A stretch of 64,000 bases of DNA from UBA7703 sp034926785 (GCA_034926785.1 JAYFQU010000017.1:1-64000); one strand, 5' to 3'; positions 16,807 through 26,172 are shown, numbered from the stretch's first letter. Notes: a model not told the origin generated them from the sequence alone. Numbers and translations: made by a program.

Positions 16807-18288
16807 TTACAGCTTCTTCAGCAGACCGGTTGCATCGTTGAATTCGTCGATGAGCGCGTCGATCTCGGTAACCTGCGCATGCATGTCGGTCCAATAATGC
16901 TCGTCATACCACTGCGCATTGATCTCTTCCACGGTCTTGCCCTGCTGTTCAACCCAAGTATAGTACTTAAGGTTGTGAACACGCTTGCGCGCCTCGTAGG
17001 TGAGCTCTTCCATAACGTCCGTACGGACGCCGTGCAGGTGCTCCGCATAGTCTGCGGCGGCCTTAACCGTGCTGTAAGCGCCGTCGGCTTCTTCAAGCTC
17101 CTGAATGCGGCTGGTGTACATGACGGAGGAGTCCGTGCCGACCGTTGCGAGAACGTCATGCTCGGTCAGCTCATAGTACTTCGCCATCTTGATGCAGCAG
17201 AGCATGTTCGCAATGCCGGAGATGCCGAGGAGCGAGAGCTTCTCGATGAAGTCCGCCGGAACGCCAACTTCGTCGACCAGATATTTTCTGCCGGCCGGAT
17301 CGTTAAAGAGGCGCAGCAGCTTCTGGCTGTCTTCGTCGTCAATATCGATTACCATGTCGGTGTTTTTCACATTGTGAATCCACGGGACATGCTTGTCGCC
17401 AATGCCTTCGATGCGGTGTCCGCCGAAGCCGTTGTTGAGCAGCGTCGGGCACTGGAGCGCTTCGCCGACGGCGAGCTTGCTGGTTGGATACACTTCTTTG
17501 AGATAGTCGCCCGCAGACATGGTGCCGGCGCTGCCGCTCGTGAAAGCCGCGCCCGCAAAGCGGTCGCCTTCACGCTTGATGGACTCAAACGCATCCGCAA
17601 TGGCCTTGCCGGTTACCTGATAGTGCCAGACGCAGTTGCCCATCTCTTCAAACTGGTTGAAGATCATGACGTCCTTACGGGTGGTCTTGAGCTCCCAGGT
17701 TTTGTCAAAGATTTCCTTAACGTTGCTCTCGCAGCCGGGGGTTGCGATGATCTCGCCGGCAACGGTCTTGAGCCACTCAAAGCGCTCTTTGCTCATCTCG
17801 GCGGGGAGAATCGCGATGGAATCGCAAGAGAGCAGTGCGGAGTTGTATGCGCCGCCGCGGCAATAGTTGCCTGTGCTCGGCCAGACAGCCTTGTGATAGG
17901 TCGGGTCAAACTGGCCGGTGACGAGACGCGGCACGAGGCAACCGAACGATGCGCCAACCTTGTGGCAGCCCGTCGGGAACCATTTGCCGGTGAGGATGAT
18001 GATGCGCGCCTTGACGCCGGAGAGTGCGGACGGAACCTCGATGAAGTTCACATCGCCAAACTTGCCGCCCTTCTCCTTCGGTTCATTACGCCAGCTGATA
18101 CGGAAGAGGTTCAGGGGATTGATGTCCCAAAGACCCACGTTGGTCAGCTTGTCCTTAATCTTGTCGGGGATCAGGTCGGGATTGCGCATCTGCGAAATCT
18201 TCGGGATGATAATGCCCTTCTCACGCGCTCTGTCGATGCTGTGCTGAAGGCCTTCGCGGTTTTTCGTCAGGTCGATCATGTATTTCAC
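16807..18288 (-). CDS. PLP-dependent enzyme, fold type II (cysteine synthase/threonine synthase-like)
   Basis: 493 residues. The likely PLP lysine is in TGCHKVGASFG, followed by a substrate loop WPSTGNYCRGG and a phosphate-binding GSAGTMSAGD. These are hallmarks of beta-family PLP enzymes. It is longer than O-acetylserine sulfhydrylase (about 310) because of N- and C-terminal extensions, including an acidic helical tail. The exact reaction cannot be read from the sequence; beta-elimination or replacement on an amino acid is expected. A single gene with its own leader and the shared terminator at 16759. Confidence 0.7.
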   Translation of the reverse strand: MKYMIDLTKNREGLQHSIDRAREKGIIIPKISQMRNPDLIPDKIKDKLTNVGLWDINPLNLFRISWRNEPKEKGGKFGDVNFIEVPSALSGVKARIIILTGKWFPTGCHKVGASFGCLVPRLVTGQFDPTYHKAVWPSTGNYCRGGAYNSALLSCDSIAILPAEMSKERFEWLKTVAGEIIATPGCESNVKEIFDKTWELKTTRKDVMIFNQFEEMGNCVWHYQVTGKAIADAFESIKREGDRFAGAAFTSGSAGTMSAGDYLKEVYPTSKLAVGEALQCPTLLNNGFGGHRIEGIGDKHVPWIHNVKNTDMVIDIDDEDSQKLLRLFNDPAGRKYLVDEVGVPADFIEKLSLLGISGIANMLCCIKMAKYYELTEHDVLATVGTDSSVMYTSRIQELEEADGAYSTVKAAADYAEHLHGVRTDVMEELTYEARKRVHNLKYYTWVEQQGKTVEEINAQWYDEHYWTDMHAQVTEIDALIDEFNDATGLLKKL

Positions 18289-18466
18289 TCCTAAAAAAAT
18301 ATTAGATAGAATTGCCTTTTTCCGCTATCAGCATACAACATCGCATCCGTTTTGTAAACCCAAAACGAATAAAATTATGAAATATATTTATGCTTTCTAA
18401 CTTTTTGTTTGGAAGTTAGTAGCTCTAATGCGCCGCTTCGGTTATCGAACCAATTCCCTATGATTT

Positions 18467-19597
18467 TTAGCCGTATTTTTCTGCGTAAGCCAGCAGCAAA
18501 TCCACTGATTCGCCATAGCTCAAGATGCCGCTCGCCTGGGAATTGTGCTTTAAATACGCGTCATTTCTGCGATCTGCACTTTGCTTCACCGCTCCGTCAA
18601 ACGAATCCCAATACGCGTTATAGGCCAAAAAATCGCGCCAGATCGCAGCTCCATAGGTTTTCGTTGCCGCAAGATATCGTTCGCTGTCCGCATCAAACAG
18701 CGCGTTGCCGGAGACGATGAGCGCATAGACGAGACCGGAATAACGAACGTTTGGATCGTTCGAATGCAGGCAGGCAAGATATGCCGTAAACTCGGCCTCG
18801 TTCTCGCTTGCAATGCCCGTTTGATGCGCCATCTCGTGCGCTGCAGCCTGATACAGCAGCAGCGGCGGCTGATCCGCGTTGACATTTGGCTCTGCGGTGA
18901 GGCCGATATAGATACCGGAAATCCCCTGCCACGAGAGCCCTTGCGACCAGAAAATTTGTTTGGCGCGGGTTGGGTCGGATGGAAAAACAGGAAACCGTTT
19001 TGCCAGCGTTGCATAGGCTTCCGGCAGTTGAGAAAAGATAGCGCCGTTGCTTTCATCCGGCAAAAACACACCGTTTACGCCTTCCTGTAAGGTCGCGCGA
19101 AGCGCCTTTGCCTCCGAAGCGGTCTTTTTTACAAACGCCTCCAGCTCATCCACCGAGCGCAGCCGAATGGAAAGCCCCATCCGCTCGCTGAGCGGTTCAC
19201 GGAAATAATTGAACCCCCATGTCGCATAAAAAAGATTCAGGACAACCCCCGTGGCGAAAAGGATCGACACAATCGCAGCTGCCATTTTTTGAAGCATGAT
19301 CTTTTTGAGCAGCAACTGAATCAGCCGGACAATCAGAAGCAACGGGATGCCTATCATCAGCGTATAGAAGATCCACTCCGCAATGGAAAATGGAACCATG
19401 CTCGTCACCGCCGAGATTGCACGGCGGATCGCCTGATAAACCGATTCGCTGTAATGCTGTTCAATCCACGCGCTTTGCCCGCCAAGAATGCGCGGCCAAC
19501 TAAGCCCCAGCAGGATCAGCGCCACCCCAACGCCAAGCCGTCGCAGCACCGTCGCCCAGCCGGCAGGCTTTCTCCTATGTTGTTTCAAACTCACCAT
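18467..19597 (-). CDS. DUF3810 membrane metalloprotease-like protein
   Basis: 376 residues. Three N-terminal transmembrane segments (about 20-38, 68-92, 105-125) are followed by a large domain with the zinc-protease motif HEMAHQTG and, 11 residues on, ENEAEF as a third ligand candidate. This is the DUF3810 layout. Probably an extracytoplasmic peptidase; substrate unknown. Confidence 0.75.
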   Translation of the reverse strand: MVSLKQHRRKPAGWATVLRRLGVGVALILLGLSWPRILGGQSAWIEQHYSESVYQAIRRAISAVTSMVPFSIAEWIFYTLMIGIPLLLIVRLIQLLLKKIMLQKMAAAIVSILFATGVVLNLFYATWGFNYFREPLSERMGLSIRLRSVDELEAFVKKTASEAKALRATLQEGVNGVFLPDESNGAIFSQLPEAYATLAKRFPVFPSDPTRAKQIFWSQGLSWQGISGIYIGLTAEPNVNADQPPLLLYQAAAHEMAHQTGIASENEAEFTAYLACLHSNDPNVRYSGLVYALIVSGNALFDADSERYLAATKTYGAAIWRDFLAYNAYWDSFDGAVKQSADRRNDAYLKHNSQASGILSYGESVDLLLAYAEKYG

Positions 19598-19711
19598 GCG
19601 CCGATTATACCATTGGATTGTGGCGGAATCTACCGGCCCGCAGGAATGACAGATGACGTTTTTCTGGTGTATTCGCCGCCGTCATGATAAAATAGAAAAT
19701 GAGGTTTTAAT

Positions 19712-20530
19712 ATGGAAATCGGTATTTCGACGGCCAGCTATTTCAACAAAATGCAGATTGAGGATGCGGTTCTTGATATTGGCGCGCATGACGTGCACCT
19801 CTGCGAACTATTTCTCAACACGTTTTCAGAATACGAACCGGATTTTATTGATCTGTTAACCGAGCGGCTCCTACGAGCGGGTGTACAGGTTTTTAGCGTG
19901 CATCCCATGAGCATGCAGTATGAACCGCAGCTTTTCTCGATCCATCCCCGTCAGCGGGCGGATGCGATTGCCCTCTTTGAACGTGTACTTTCGGCAGGCC
20001 GGCGCGCAGGTGCGAGCCATTATGTCATGCATGGCCCGGCGCGTCTCTTCGGCGGGGTGAAAAACATAGAGCTTGTCCGCATCGCGCCGATTCTGCTCGA
20101 CCTGGACGCGCTGGCGGCGGATTATGGCATCCAACTCACGCTCGAAAACGTCAGCTGGTGCATCTTCAACGAACCGGAATTCGGCGTCCGTTTGCGTGAC
20201 ATCACCGGCGGCCAAATCAAACATACGCTGGATGTGAAGCAGGCTGTTCGAAGTGGCCATGACCCGATCGATTATATCCGTGCCGTCGGAGAACAGATTG
20301 TCAATGTGCATCTTTGTGATGCGACCTCCCCGCCAGGCCGATCAACACAGTATGACATGCCCGGCTTCGGCGAATATGATTTTTTCGCCATGTTCAATCT
20401 GCTCGCCGAAAAGGGCTATACCGGACCTGCGTTTATCGAGGTTTACAGCGATATGTATACCGAGATCCCCGTGCTCTATGAAAGCCGTCGTCTCATGCGG
20501 GAGGTGGCCGTGCGATCCAAGTTGGGTTAG
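19712..20530 (+). CDS. Sugar phosphate isomerase/epimerase family (xylose isomerase-like TIM barrel)
   Basis: 272 residues; GISTASYF start, HVMHGPAR-like YVMHGPAR, LTLENVSWC, KHTLDVKQA, VNVHLCDA and AFIEVYSD provide the Glu/Asp/His metal ligands expected of the AP-endonuclease-2-like barrel. Substrate not predictable. GAGG precedes the ATG. It is followed by pgi on the same strand with its own leader. Confidence 0.75.
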   Translation: MEIGISTASYFNKMQIEDAVLDIGAHDVHLCELFLNTFSEYEPDFIDLLTERLLRAGVQVFSVHPMSMQYEPQLFSIHPRQRADAIALFERVLSAGRRAGASHYVMHGPARLFGGVKNIELVRIAPILLDLDALAADYGIQLTLENVSWCIFNEPEFGVRLRDITGGQIKHTLDVKQAVRSGHDPIDYIRAVGEQIVNVHLCDATSPPGRSTQYDMPGFGEYDFFAMFNLLAEKGYTGPAFIEVYSDMYTEIPVLYESRRLMREVAVRSKLG

Positions 20531-20561
20531 CGCAGCGTCTCCGGGCGGGTCACCTGCTGCG

Positions 20562-20592
20562 TATTCGCAAAACCCACTTTTCCATGCGAATA
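20562..20592. promoter_or_regulatory. Inverted repeat upstream of pgi
   Basis: TATTCGCA at 20562-20569 and TGCGAATA at 20585-20592 are perfect 8-bp arms with a 15-base centre, just before an AT-rich TATGAT stretch. This is a candidate operator at the pgi promoter. Confidence 0.35.
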
Positions 20593-20674
20593 AAATATGA
20601 TACTATCACTTGATACAAATTACTCCGGCGCGTTGAATGATGATCAATCTCAATACCAATGGGAGGCAACGACT

Positions 20675-22105
20675 ATGATGGAACGATATACAGACGAAAC
20701 CTGGCGCCAGTCCATGCGCATTCAGCTGGACTTTAACAACATGATGTCCGATCAGCTCGGCAACCGCGGGCTTTATCGTCGTGAGTTGGAGGTCATGCAG
20801 ACGCAGATGGACAGCGCGGTCGCCAGCATGCGCGCAAAGCGCCCGATCATGCGCTGGCGTGAACTGCCTTATAATCAAGATGAGATCGTGAAGTCTATCT
20901 TGGCGGACGCGGCGGAGATCCGCGAAAAGTTTGACGACTTCGTGGTGCTCGGCATCGGCGGCAGCGCGCTCGGCCCAACCGCCGTACAGCAGGCGCTCAA
21001 CCACCTGCACTACAATGATCTGCCGCGTGAAAAGCGCAATGGCCCCCGCCTCTTTGTGGAAGACAACATCGACCCGGAACGCATGTCCGCGCTGCTGGAT
21101 GTCATCGACGTGGAGAAGACCTGCTTTAACGTCATCAGCAAGTCCGGCGGCACCTCCGAGACCATGAGCCAGCTGCTCATCATCTCCTCTCTGCTGCATG
21201 AGAAGCTCGGCGCAGATATCAGCACGCATCTTATCGCTACGACGGATGAAAGCAAGGGCAACCTGATCAAGATTGCACGGGCGGAAAACCTGAAAACCTA
21301 CTTTATTCCGGAAGGGGTTGGCGGCCGCTTCTCCGAGCTCTGCCCCGTTGGACTCCTCGCAGCGGCGGTCTGCGGTATCGATATCCGCGAATTGCTTGCC
21401 GGCGCGGCCTATATGGACGCGATCTGCGACAGCCAGCGGGACGTTTGGAAAAACCCCGCCTATATGCTCGCGAGCCTGCAGGTTGCCAGCATGAAGCGAG
21501 GCTGCAACATCAGCGTCATGATGCCGTATGCCGATTCTCTTCGCTATATGGCGGACTGGTATGCCCAGCTCTGGGCCGAGTCCCTCGGCAAACGTATGGA
21601 TTGGGACGGCAACGTGGTTAACGCGGGTCAAACGCCGGTCAAAAGCCTCGGCGTGACCGACCAGCACTCACAGGTGCAGCTCTATACGGAAGGCCCGTTT
21701 GACAAGGTTCTCACCTTCCTCGCCGTAGGTCGTTACCGCTGCGAAACCATGATCAGTGACGGCTATTTTGACGTGCCGGATGTCTCCTTTCTCTGCGGAC
21801 ACACGCAGAATGAACTCATCAGCGCGGAACTCAAGGCGACCGAATATGCCGTCAGTAAGAGCGGGCACCTCAATCACACCATCCTTCTGCCGGAAGTGAA
21901 CGCCTTTACCGTCGGCCAGCTTCTGTTCCTCTTTGAGATGGCGACGGCATTTGCGGGCGAGTTGCTCAACATCAACGCCTTTGACCAGCCCGGCGTGGAA
22001 GAGGGGAAGAAAGCAACCTATGCGCTGCTCGGCAAAAACGGATATGACGAAAAGCGCGCGGAGCTCGCCGGTATTCCCGAAAAAAGCGAAAAATACATCA
22101 TCTGA
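20675..22105 (+). CDS. pgi: Glucose-6-phosphate isomerase
   Basis: Interconverts glucose-6-P and fructose-6-P. About 476 residues from MMERYTDETW, chosen because GGGAGG lies ten bases before that ATG. Motifs: GIGGSALGPTA, ISKSGGTSETMSQ (sugar-phosphate loop), PEGVGGRFSELCPVGLL and the closing GHLNHTILLPE. It is followed four bases later by the acetyltransferase gene. Confidence 0.93.
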   Translation: MMERYTDETWRQSMRIQLDFNNMMSDQLGNRGLYRRELEVMQTQMDSAVASMRAKRPIMRWRELPYNQDEIVKSILADAAEIREKFDDFVVLGIGGSALGPTAVQQALNHLHYNDLPREKRNGPRLFVEDNIDPERMSALLDVIDVEKTCFNVISKSGGTSETMSQLLIISSLLHEKLGADISTHLIATTDESKGNLIKIARAENLKTYFIPEGVGGRFSELCPVGLLAAAVCGIDIRELLAGAAYMDAICDSQRDVWKNPAYMLASLQVASMKRGCNISVMMPYADSLRYMADWYAQLWAESLGKRMDWDGNVVNAGQTPVKSLGVTDQHSQVQLYTEGPFDKVLTFLAVGRYRCETMISDGYFDVPDVSFLCGHTQNELISAELKATEYAVSKSGHLNHTILLPEVNAFTVGQLLFLFEMATAFAGELLNINAFDQPGVEEGKKATYALLGKNGYDEKRAELAGIPEKSEKYII

Positions 22106-22109
22106 TTAT

Positions 22110-23126
22110 ATGCTGCACATTCGGCCGCTCACCACGGCAGATAAACAACAGGCGAGGGAGCTTTGGGAGTTGCGTTTCCACGACTCCCTTTCCTTTGTTG
22201 ATTGGTTTTTTGCCGAGCGCTTTGCTCCGGAAACATCCTTTTGCGCGGAGGAGGGCGGACGCATCGTCAGCATTGCGCACGGAAGCGTCATGCAGCTTCG
22301 CGTGCGCGGAATCGTGTTGCCGGGGTTGATGATCTCCGGTGTTGCAACCCTGCCCGAATTCGAAGGTCGCGGCATTATGAAACAGGTTCTGCTCGCGCTT
22401 TTTACGGAATGTAAGCGGCGTGGCATTCCGTTAGCGTTCCATAAACCGTCGCATTTTTCCATCTATCGCGCCGTCGGTGAGTTCCCCTGCTACGACGCGC
22501 TGTTTCACACGTGTGAGATCGAACCGAAAACGCCCGTCATCTGGGATCCGCTGCCGGATCCTCGCGAGCTTCTGCGCGTTTACTCCGCCGCAACCGCGCA
22601 TTACAGCGGCTGCGTTATCCGCTCGTTAAACGATATGGAGAGGCGCATGCACGATTTAACCGTGGATGGGCCGCGTTTTCTCCTGCATCGAACCGACGGC
22701 GGCCTGCCGGACGGCTATCTTTTTGCCGGCGAAGAGGACGACGGTTCGCTTTATTGCGAAGAAGCGCTCGCAATCTCGCAGGCAGCGTATGCGTCGCTCA
22801 TTGCCCGCCTCCCGCTCAACACAGTGGTCAAACTGCCGCCGGACTGCGCCCTTCCCGGCAAGCGCGTGCCCTGGGGGGTCATGATTCCCGTCGATGTCCC
22901 CCGCCTCCTTTCTGCGCTCTGCGCAGATTGCTCCGCACTCCGCGTGGAAGTGATGGATTTCATGATGCCGTGGAATAATGGCGTATTTGACGGCGCGGGA
23001 AACAGAAGCGATTGCCCACCGGCGCACACGCTCTCCGTGGGTCGGCTCATGCAGTTTTTATGCGGTTATCTGCCGTTTACTGATGCTTTTGCGCAAGAAA
23101 TCTGCTATTGCGCAGATGAATACTAG
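22110..23126 (+). CDS. GNAT N-acetyltransferase, Eis-like
   Basis: 338 residues from MLHIRPLTTADKQQ. The N-terminal GNAT core includes SGVATLPEFEGRGIMKQVL (acetyl-CoA loop, V/I-x-x-x-x-x-G-x-G variant); a second GNAT-like half and a sterol-carrier-like C-terminal part complete the Eis-type layout. Likely acetylates an amine on a small molecule or peptide; substrate unknown. It starts four bases after pgi, so it is cotranscribed, and is followed at 12 bases by the sugar kinase. Confidence 0.75.
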   Translation: MLHIRPLTTADKQQARELWELRFHDSLSFVDWFFAERFAPETSFCAEEGGRIVSIAHGSVMQLRVRGIVLPGLMISGVATLPEFEGRGIMKQVLLALFTECKRRGIPLAFHKPSHFSIYRAVGEFPCYDALFHTCEIEPKTPVIWDPLPDPRELLRVYSAATAHYSGCVIRSLNDMERRMHDLTVDGPRFLLHRTDGGLPDGYLFAGEEDDGSLYCEEALAISQAAYASLIARLPLNTVVKLPPDCALPGKRVPWGVMIPVDVPRLLSALCADCSALRVEVMDFMMPWNNGVFDGAGNRSDCPPAHTLSVGRLMQFLCGYLPFTDAFAQEICYCADEY

Positions 23127-23138
23127 AGAGGGTGTAAT

Positions 23139-24092
23139 ATGTACGATATCGTTTCTCTTGGCGAATTGCTGATTGATTTCACTCAGAGCGGCGTTTCCGC
23201 CGGCGGCATGCGGCTCTTTGAACAGAATGCCGGCGGAGCGGTGACCAATTTGCTCTGTGCAGCGTCCCGCTGCGGTGCGAGAACCGGCTTCATCGGCAAG
23301 GTCGGCTGCGATATGCACGGCTCTTTTCTCAAGCAGGCGATGCTGGATGCCGGAGTGGATATGCATGCGTTGATCGAAACCGAGGAGTTTTTTACAACGC
23401 TTGCGTTTGTCTCGCTCCAACCAAACGGTGAGCGCGCCTTCTCCTTTGCGCGAAAGCCGGGCGCAGACACGCAAATTCGCCCAGATGAGCTGGATCGGGA
23501 CATGCTCCGGCACACGCGCGTGTTCCATACCGGGTCGCTCTCGCTGACGCAGGAACCCGCTCGCTCGGCGACCTACGAAGCGATTGATATCGCCAAGGCT
23601 GCCGGCGCGATCATCTCCTACGACCCGAATTACCGCGCTTCACTTTGGAATGACCGGAGGGAAGCGATTCAGTTCATGCGCTCTTTGATTATCACGGCGG
23701 ATATCATGAAGATTTCCGATGAAGAGCTGCCTCTGCTGACGGGCGAACACGAACCCGCTAAAGCGGCGGATCTCCTGCTGGATCAGGGTGTCCGCATAGT
23801 CGCCGTCACGCTCGGCGCAGATGGAACCTATGTGCGCGTTGGAAAAGAAGAACGCGTTATACCGGGTTTTCAAACGATTGCGGTTGATACCACCGGCGCG
23901 GGAGACTCCTTCTTCGGCGCATTCCTCTATCGGTTCCTCTCCTCCGGCCGCCCACTCAAAGAGGTGACCGCCGATGATGCGGCGGACTACGCGCGCTTCG
24001 GCAACGCGGCGGCTTCTCTTTGCGTCGAGCGGCGCGGCGGGATACCGGCCATGCCCTCGCTTGAGGAAGTTAACAACCGGTTGTTACAATAG
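23139..24092 (+). CDS. PfkB-family sugar kinase (fructokinase-like)
   Basis: 317 residues with the ribokinase/PfkB signatures: VSLGELLIDF, NAGGAVTNLLCAASRCG (first signature) and DTTGAGDSFFGAF (anion hole and catalytic Asp). Fructokinase is the best guess because of the GELLIDF start and the position after pgi. Position upstream of a DeoR regulator supports sugar-controlled expression. Confidence 0.85.
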   Translation: MYDIVSLGELLIDFTQSGVSAGGMRLFEQNAGGAVTNLLCAASRCGARTGFIGKVGCDMHGSFLKQAMLDAGVDMHALIETEEFFTTLAFVSLQPNGERAFSFARKPGADTQIRPDELDRDMLRHTRVFHTGSLSLTQEPARSATYEAIDIAKAAGAIISYDPNYRASLWNDRREAIQFMRSLIITADIMKISDEELPLLTGEHEPAKAADLLLDQGVRIVAVTLGADGTYVRVGKEERVIPGFQTIAVDTTGAGDSFFGAFLYRFLSSGRPLKEVTADDAADYARFGNAAASLCVERRGGIPAMPSLEEVNNRLLQ

Positions 24093-24110
24093 ATATTTTC
24101 GTCCCCATTT

Positions 24111-24132
24111 GCCGTCCTGCCGGACGGCTTTT
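24111..24132 (+). terminator. Terminator after the pgi-kinase operon
   Basis: GCCGTCC-TGCC-GGACGGC followed by TTTTCTG. Confidence 0.85.
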
Positions 24133-24165
24133 CTGTTATATTTTCGTTTATCAGTAAAACTGTAC

Positions 24166-24194
24166 TTGTTCAAACTTAACATTTGTGTTATAGT
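24166..24194 (+). promoter_or_regulatory. Promoter of the DeoR-family gene
   Basis: TTGTTC (24166-24171), 17-base spacer, TATAGT (24189-24194), 23 bases before the chosen start. Confidence 0.75.
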
Positions 24195-24217
24195 CGTGTT
24201 ATATGGAGGGTGCGCAC

Positions 24218-24988
24218 ATGATTAACGAACGGATTGCGAAGGTTCGCGATTATATCCAATCCCGCGGTGAAGTGAGCGTTTCAGAACTGCAGTCCCTCTA
24301 CGAGGGTTATTCTTCCATGACCATTTGGCGTGATCTAAAACAGCTGGAGGAGCAGGGGCATATCCGCCGTGTACATGGCGGCGTCATCTCCATGCAAACC
24401 GCCGCGCTTCAGATCGAGGGTGTATACAGTAAACGTGCGCGGGAAAACACGCGCCAGAAGATTGCAATTGCAAAAGCCGCGCTCTCGCTGATCCGTCCCG
24501 GGCACGCGGTCTATTTGGATGCAGGCAGTACGCTCATGACCGTTGCCAATCACATCAATAATGACCGCTATACCATCGTGACCAGCGGTGCAAATATCGC
24601 AATTGAGCTTTCGCAGCGGCATACCTGTGATGTACTGCTCACCGGCGGGCAGATCAGCGAGAATACGCTCTCCTGTTCCGGCACGCAGGCGGAAGCGTTT
24701 ATCTCCAGTATCAACATCGACCTCGCGCTGATGTCCCCTTCCGGTTTTTCGCTCCGCAACGGCTTCACGAGCGGCTCGCAAAGCGAGAGCATGCTCAAAC
24801 GCGCGGTAATTGCAAAAGCAGCTAAGGTGGTCATGCTCATGGATGCCTCCAAGCTTGGGCGCTCTCTGCCGTTTACGTTTGCCACGCTTGCCGATATCGA
24901 CACGCTTATCTGCGACGCTCCGCTGCCGCCGGATGTTGCGCAGGAGATCAAATCCCAGGGCGTTGAATGCGTCATTGCGGATACATAA
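24218..24988 (+). CDS. DeoR-family transcriptional regulator
   Basis: About 256 residues. An N-terminal winged helix (SRGEVSVSELQSLYEGYSSM, then TIWRDLKQLEEQGHIRRVHGG) is followed by the DeoR sugar-phosphate sensor domain with DAGSTLMTVA and LTGGQISENTL. The ATG at 24218 is preferred over one at 24203 because GGAGGG falls between them. Usually a repressor released by a sugar phosphate; the neighbouring pgi and PfkB genes are plausible targets. Confidence 0.85.
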   Translation: MINERIAKVRDYIQSRGEVSVSELQSLYEGYSSMTIWRDLKQLEEQGHIRRVHGGVISMQTAALQIEGVYSKRARENTRQKIAIAKAALSLIRPGHAVYLDAGSTLMTVANHINNDRYTIVTSGANIAIELSQRHTCDVLLTGGQISENTLSCSGTQAEAFISSINIDLALMSPSGFSLRNGFTSGSQSESMLKRAVIAKAAKVVMLMDASKLGRSLPFTFATLADIDTLICDAPLPPDVAQEIKSQGVECVIADT

Positions 24989-25008
24989 CACATTGATAGC
25001 ACACAGAA

Positions 25009-25030
25009 AGTCTCCGCTTCTGCGGAGGCT
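25009..25030. terminator. Terminator-like hairpin, copy 1 of 3
   Basis: AGTCTCCGC-TTCT-GCGGAGGCT, 20 bases past the DeoR gene. Near-identical copies recur at 25200-25221 and 25416-25437, separated by elements A1 and B2. Confidence 0.6.
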
Positions 25031-25199
25031 CAGCCCATCGACAAAGTCCTGCGGACTCTGCCGATGGGCTTTACTTTGGGTTAAAATGACGCGAATCGTG
25101 CCATTTTTTCAAAAATTCGGCGAATGAATCGCCAAATTTGAAGGAACATGGGGGATTTTCGAAATCCCCCACCCCCCTACTGGGTTTGTTGATACTCTG
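25031..25199. repeat. Dispersed hairpin-array element, family A, copy 1
   Basis: 169 bp, reverse orientation to copies at 43093 and 49138. It begins CAG and ends CTG and holds four consecutive hairpins: CCCATCG..CGATGGG enclosing AGTCC/GGACT, AATGACGCG/CGTGCCATT, AAATTCGGCGA/TCGCCAAATTT and GGGGGATTT/AAATCCCCC. It sits between two copies of the same terminator hairpin. Confidence 0.9.
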
Positions 25200-25221
25200 A
25201 GCCTCCGCCTCTGCGGAGGCT
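25200..25221. terminator. Terminator-like hairpin, copy 2 of 3
   Basis: AGCCTCCGC-CTCT-GCGGAGGCT separating element A1 from element B2; no U-tract follows. Confidence 0.55.
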
Positions 25222-25415
25222 CAGCCTGTCAAAAAAGCTCTGGGATTGTTAAGGGCCGCGCCCTTAACCCGTCGGGTCCGGCCCCGGCGGCTTTGCCGCC
25301 GCGACGGATCGCCCGGGATCAGGCGGTTTCTTCGCAGCTCTTTGCCGTTCGGAGTCCGGAGGACGAGAAGCAAAGAGCGGTTATCCGTCAAAAAACTCGT
25401 TTTTTGACGGCCTCG
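25222..25415. repeat. Dispersed hairpin-array element, family B, copy 2
   Basis: 194 bp, inverted relative to copy 1, from CAGCCTGTCAAAAAAG to GACGGCCTCG. It has the same order of stems, including GGGTTAAGG-like TTAAGGGC/GCCCTTAA, CTCTTTGC/GCAAAGAG and CCGTCAAAAAACTCG paired with TTTTTTGACGG. It directly follows element A1 with one hairpin between them. Confidence 0.9.
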
Positions 25416-25447
25416 AGCCTTCGCTTCTGCGGAGGCTGTTGTTTTAT
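25416..25447. terminator. Terminator-like hairpin, copy 3 of 3
   Basis: AGCCTTCGC-TTCT-GCGGAGGCT followed by GTTGTTTTATTT on the plus strand; the only copy with a T-rich tail, so it probably terminates the DeoR transcript. Confidence 0.65.
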
Positions 25448-25464
25448 TTCATGAAAATCGTTTA

Positions 25465-26172
25465 TCAACCGCGTTCCTGCGCTAAAACCAGATCCGCAAT
25501 TTCGTCTCCGATAAACACCTGGCCCTCCTCCGTGAGGTGCAGGCCGTCGTCGCAGATCATATCCTTACAAAACCCTTTTCGTTCCAGGCAGCGGGAGCGA
25601 AGGTCGATCAGCCGGATGGAAAGCTCTCGCGCAACCCGTGCGACCAGCATCGAATACATCTCCTGATAACGATAAATCTGCTGGACATCCCCCAGCCAAT
25701 GGAGAATATTCTTCGCGTTGAGCTTATCCCCCACCAGGAAGCGAAAGTAACGTTCCGCATCGATTGGCGGCAACGTCAGCAGCACCGGCTCAATCCCCCG
25801 CTGCCGCAGCCAGCCCGTCATGGTTCTCATGGAGGAGACATATTGTTCCGGCGGCGTCGCCGGCAGATGCTGCCGCTCCGGATACTCGGAAACCTCCGCC
25901 CAATTGAAGTTGCAGTCATTTCCGCCGAACTCGATCACTGCCGCGTTGCAGGTCAGCCCCTCGGCAATATCCCGCTCCATCATCTCAAGCCCCTGCGGCG
26001 CGGTATAGCCAAACTTTGCACGGTTGACAATCTCAATGCCGAGGCGTTCGGCAGCCACATCCACCGCAGTCGTTTTGGAATAGCCGAGTCGCTTTCGCGC
26101 ATTGTTATAGACGACGCCCTTCGCGAGCGAGTCTCCCCAAACCACAACCGTTTCCCTTGCAGACTGTTCCAT
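25465..26172 (-). CDS. SGNH/GDSL-family hydrolase
   Basis: 235 residues, cytosolic. Block I is VVVWGDSLAKGV (catalytic Ser), block III FGGNDCNF, and block V DDGLHLTEEGQ (catalytic Asp-x-x-His). Expected to be an esterase or lipase on a small ester; substrate unknown. Monocistronic, between the repeat cluster and the pyruvate oxidoreductase terminator. Confidence 0.85.
   Translation of the reverse strand: MEQSARETVVVWGDSLAKGVVYNNARKRLGYSKTTAVDVAAERLGIEIVNRAKFGYTAPQGLEMMERDIAEGLTCNAAVIEFGGNDCNFNWAEVSEYPERQHLPATPPEQYVSSMRTMTGWLRQRGIEPVLLTLPPIDAERYFRFLVGDKLNAKNILHWLGDVQQIYRYQEMYSMLVARVARELSIRLIDLRSRCLERKGFCKDMICDDGLHLTEEGQVFIGDEIADLVLAQERG

Noticed and set aside
16789..18294. 501-codon frame antisense to the PLP enzyme, and similarly 721- and 468-codon frames antisense to PFOR (26190-28355, 28497-29903)
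   Set aside because: Products are Arg/His/Val-rich low-information sequence typical of antisense frames; the opposite strands encode clear enzymes.
18397..18419. CTAACTT..AAGTTAG hairpin between the DUF3810 and PLP genes
   Set aside because: No T-tract on the relevant strand and poor stem; not convincing as terminator or operator.
25009..25437. Regularly spaced repeated hairpins resembling a tiny CRISPR array
   Set aside because: The spacers are themselves dispersed repeat elements present elsewhere, repeat units are perfect stem-loops, and no cas genes are near.
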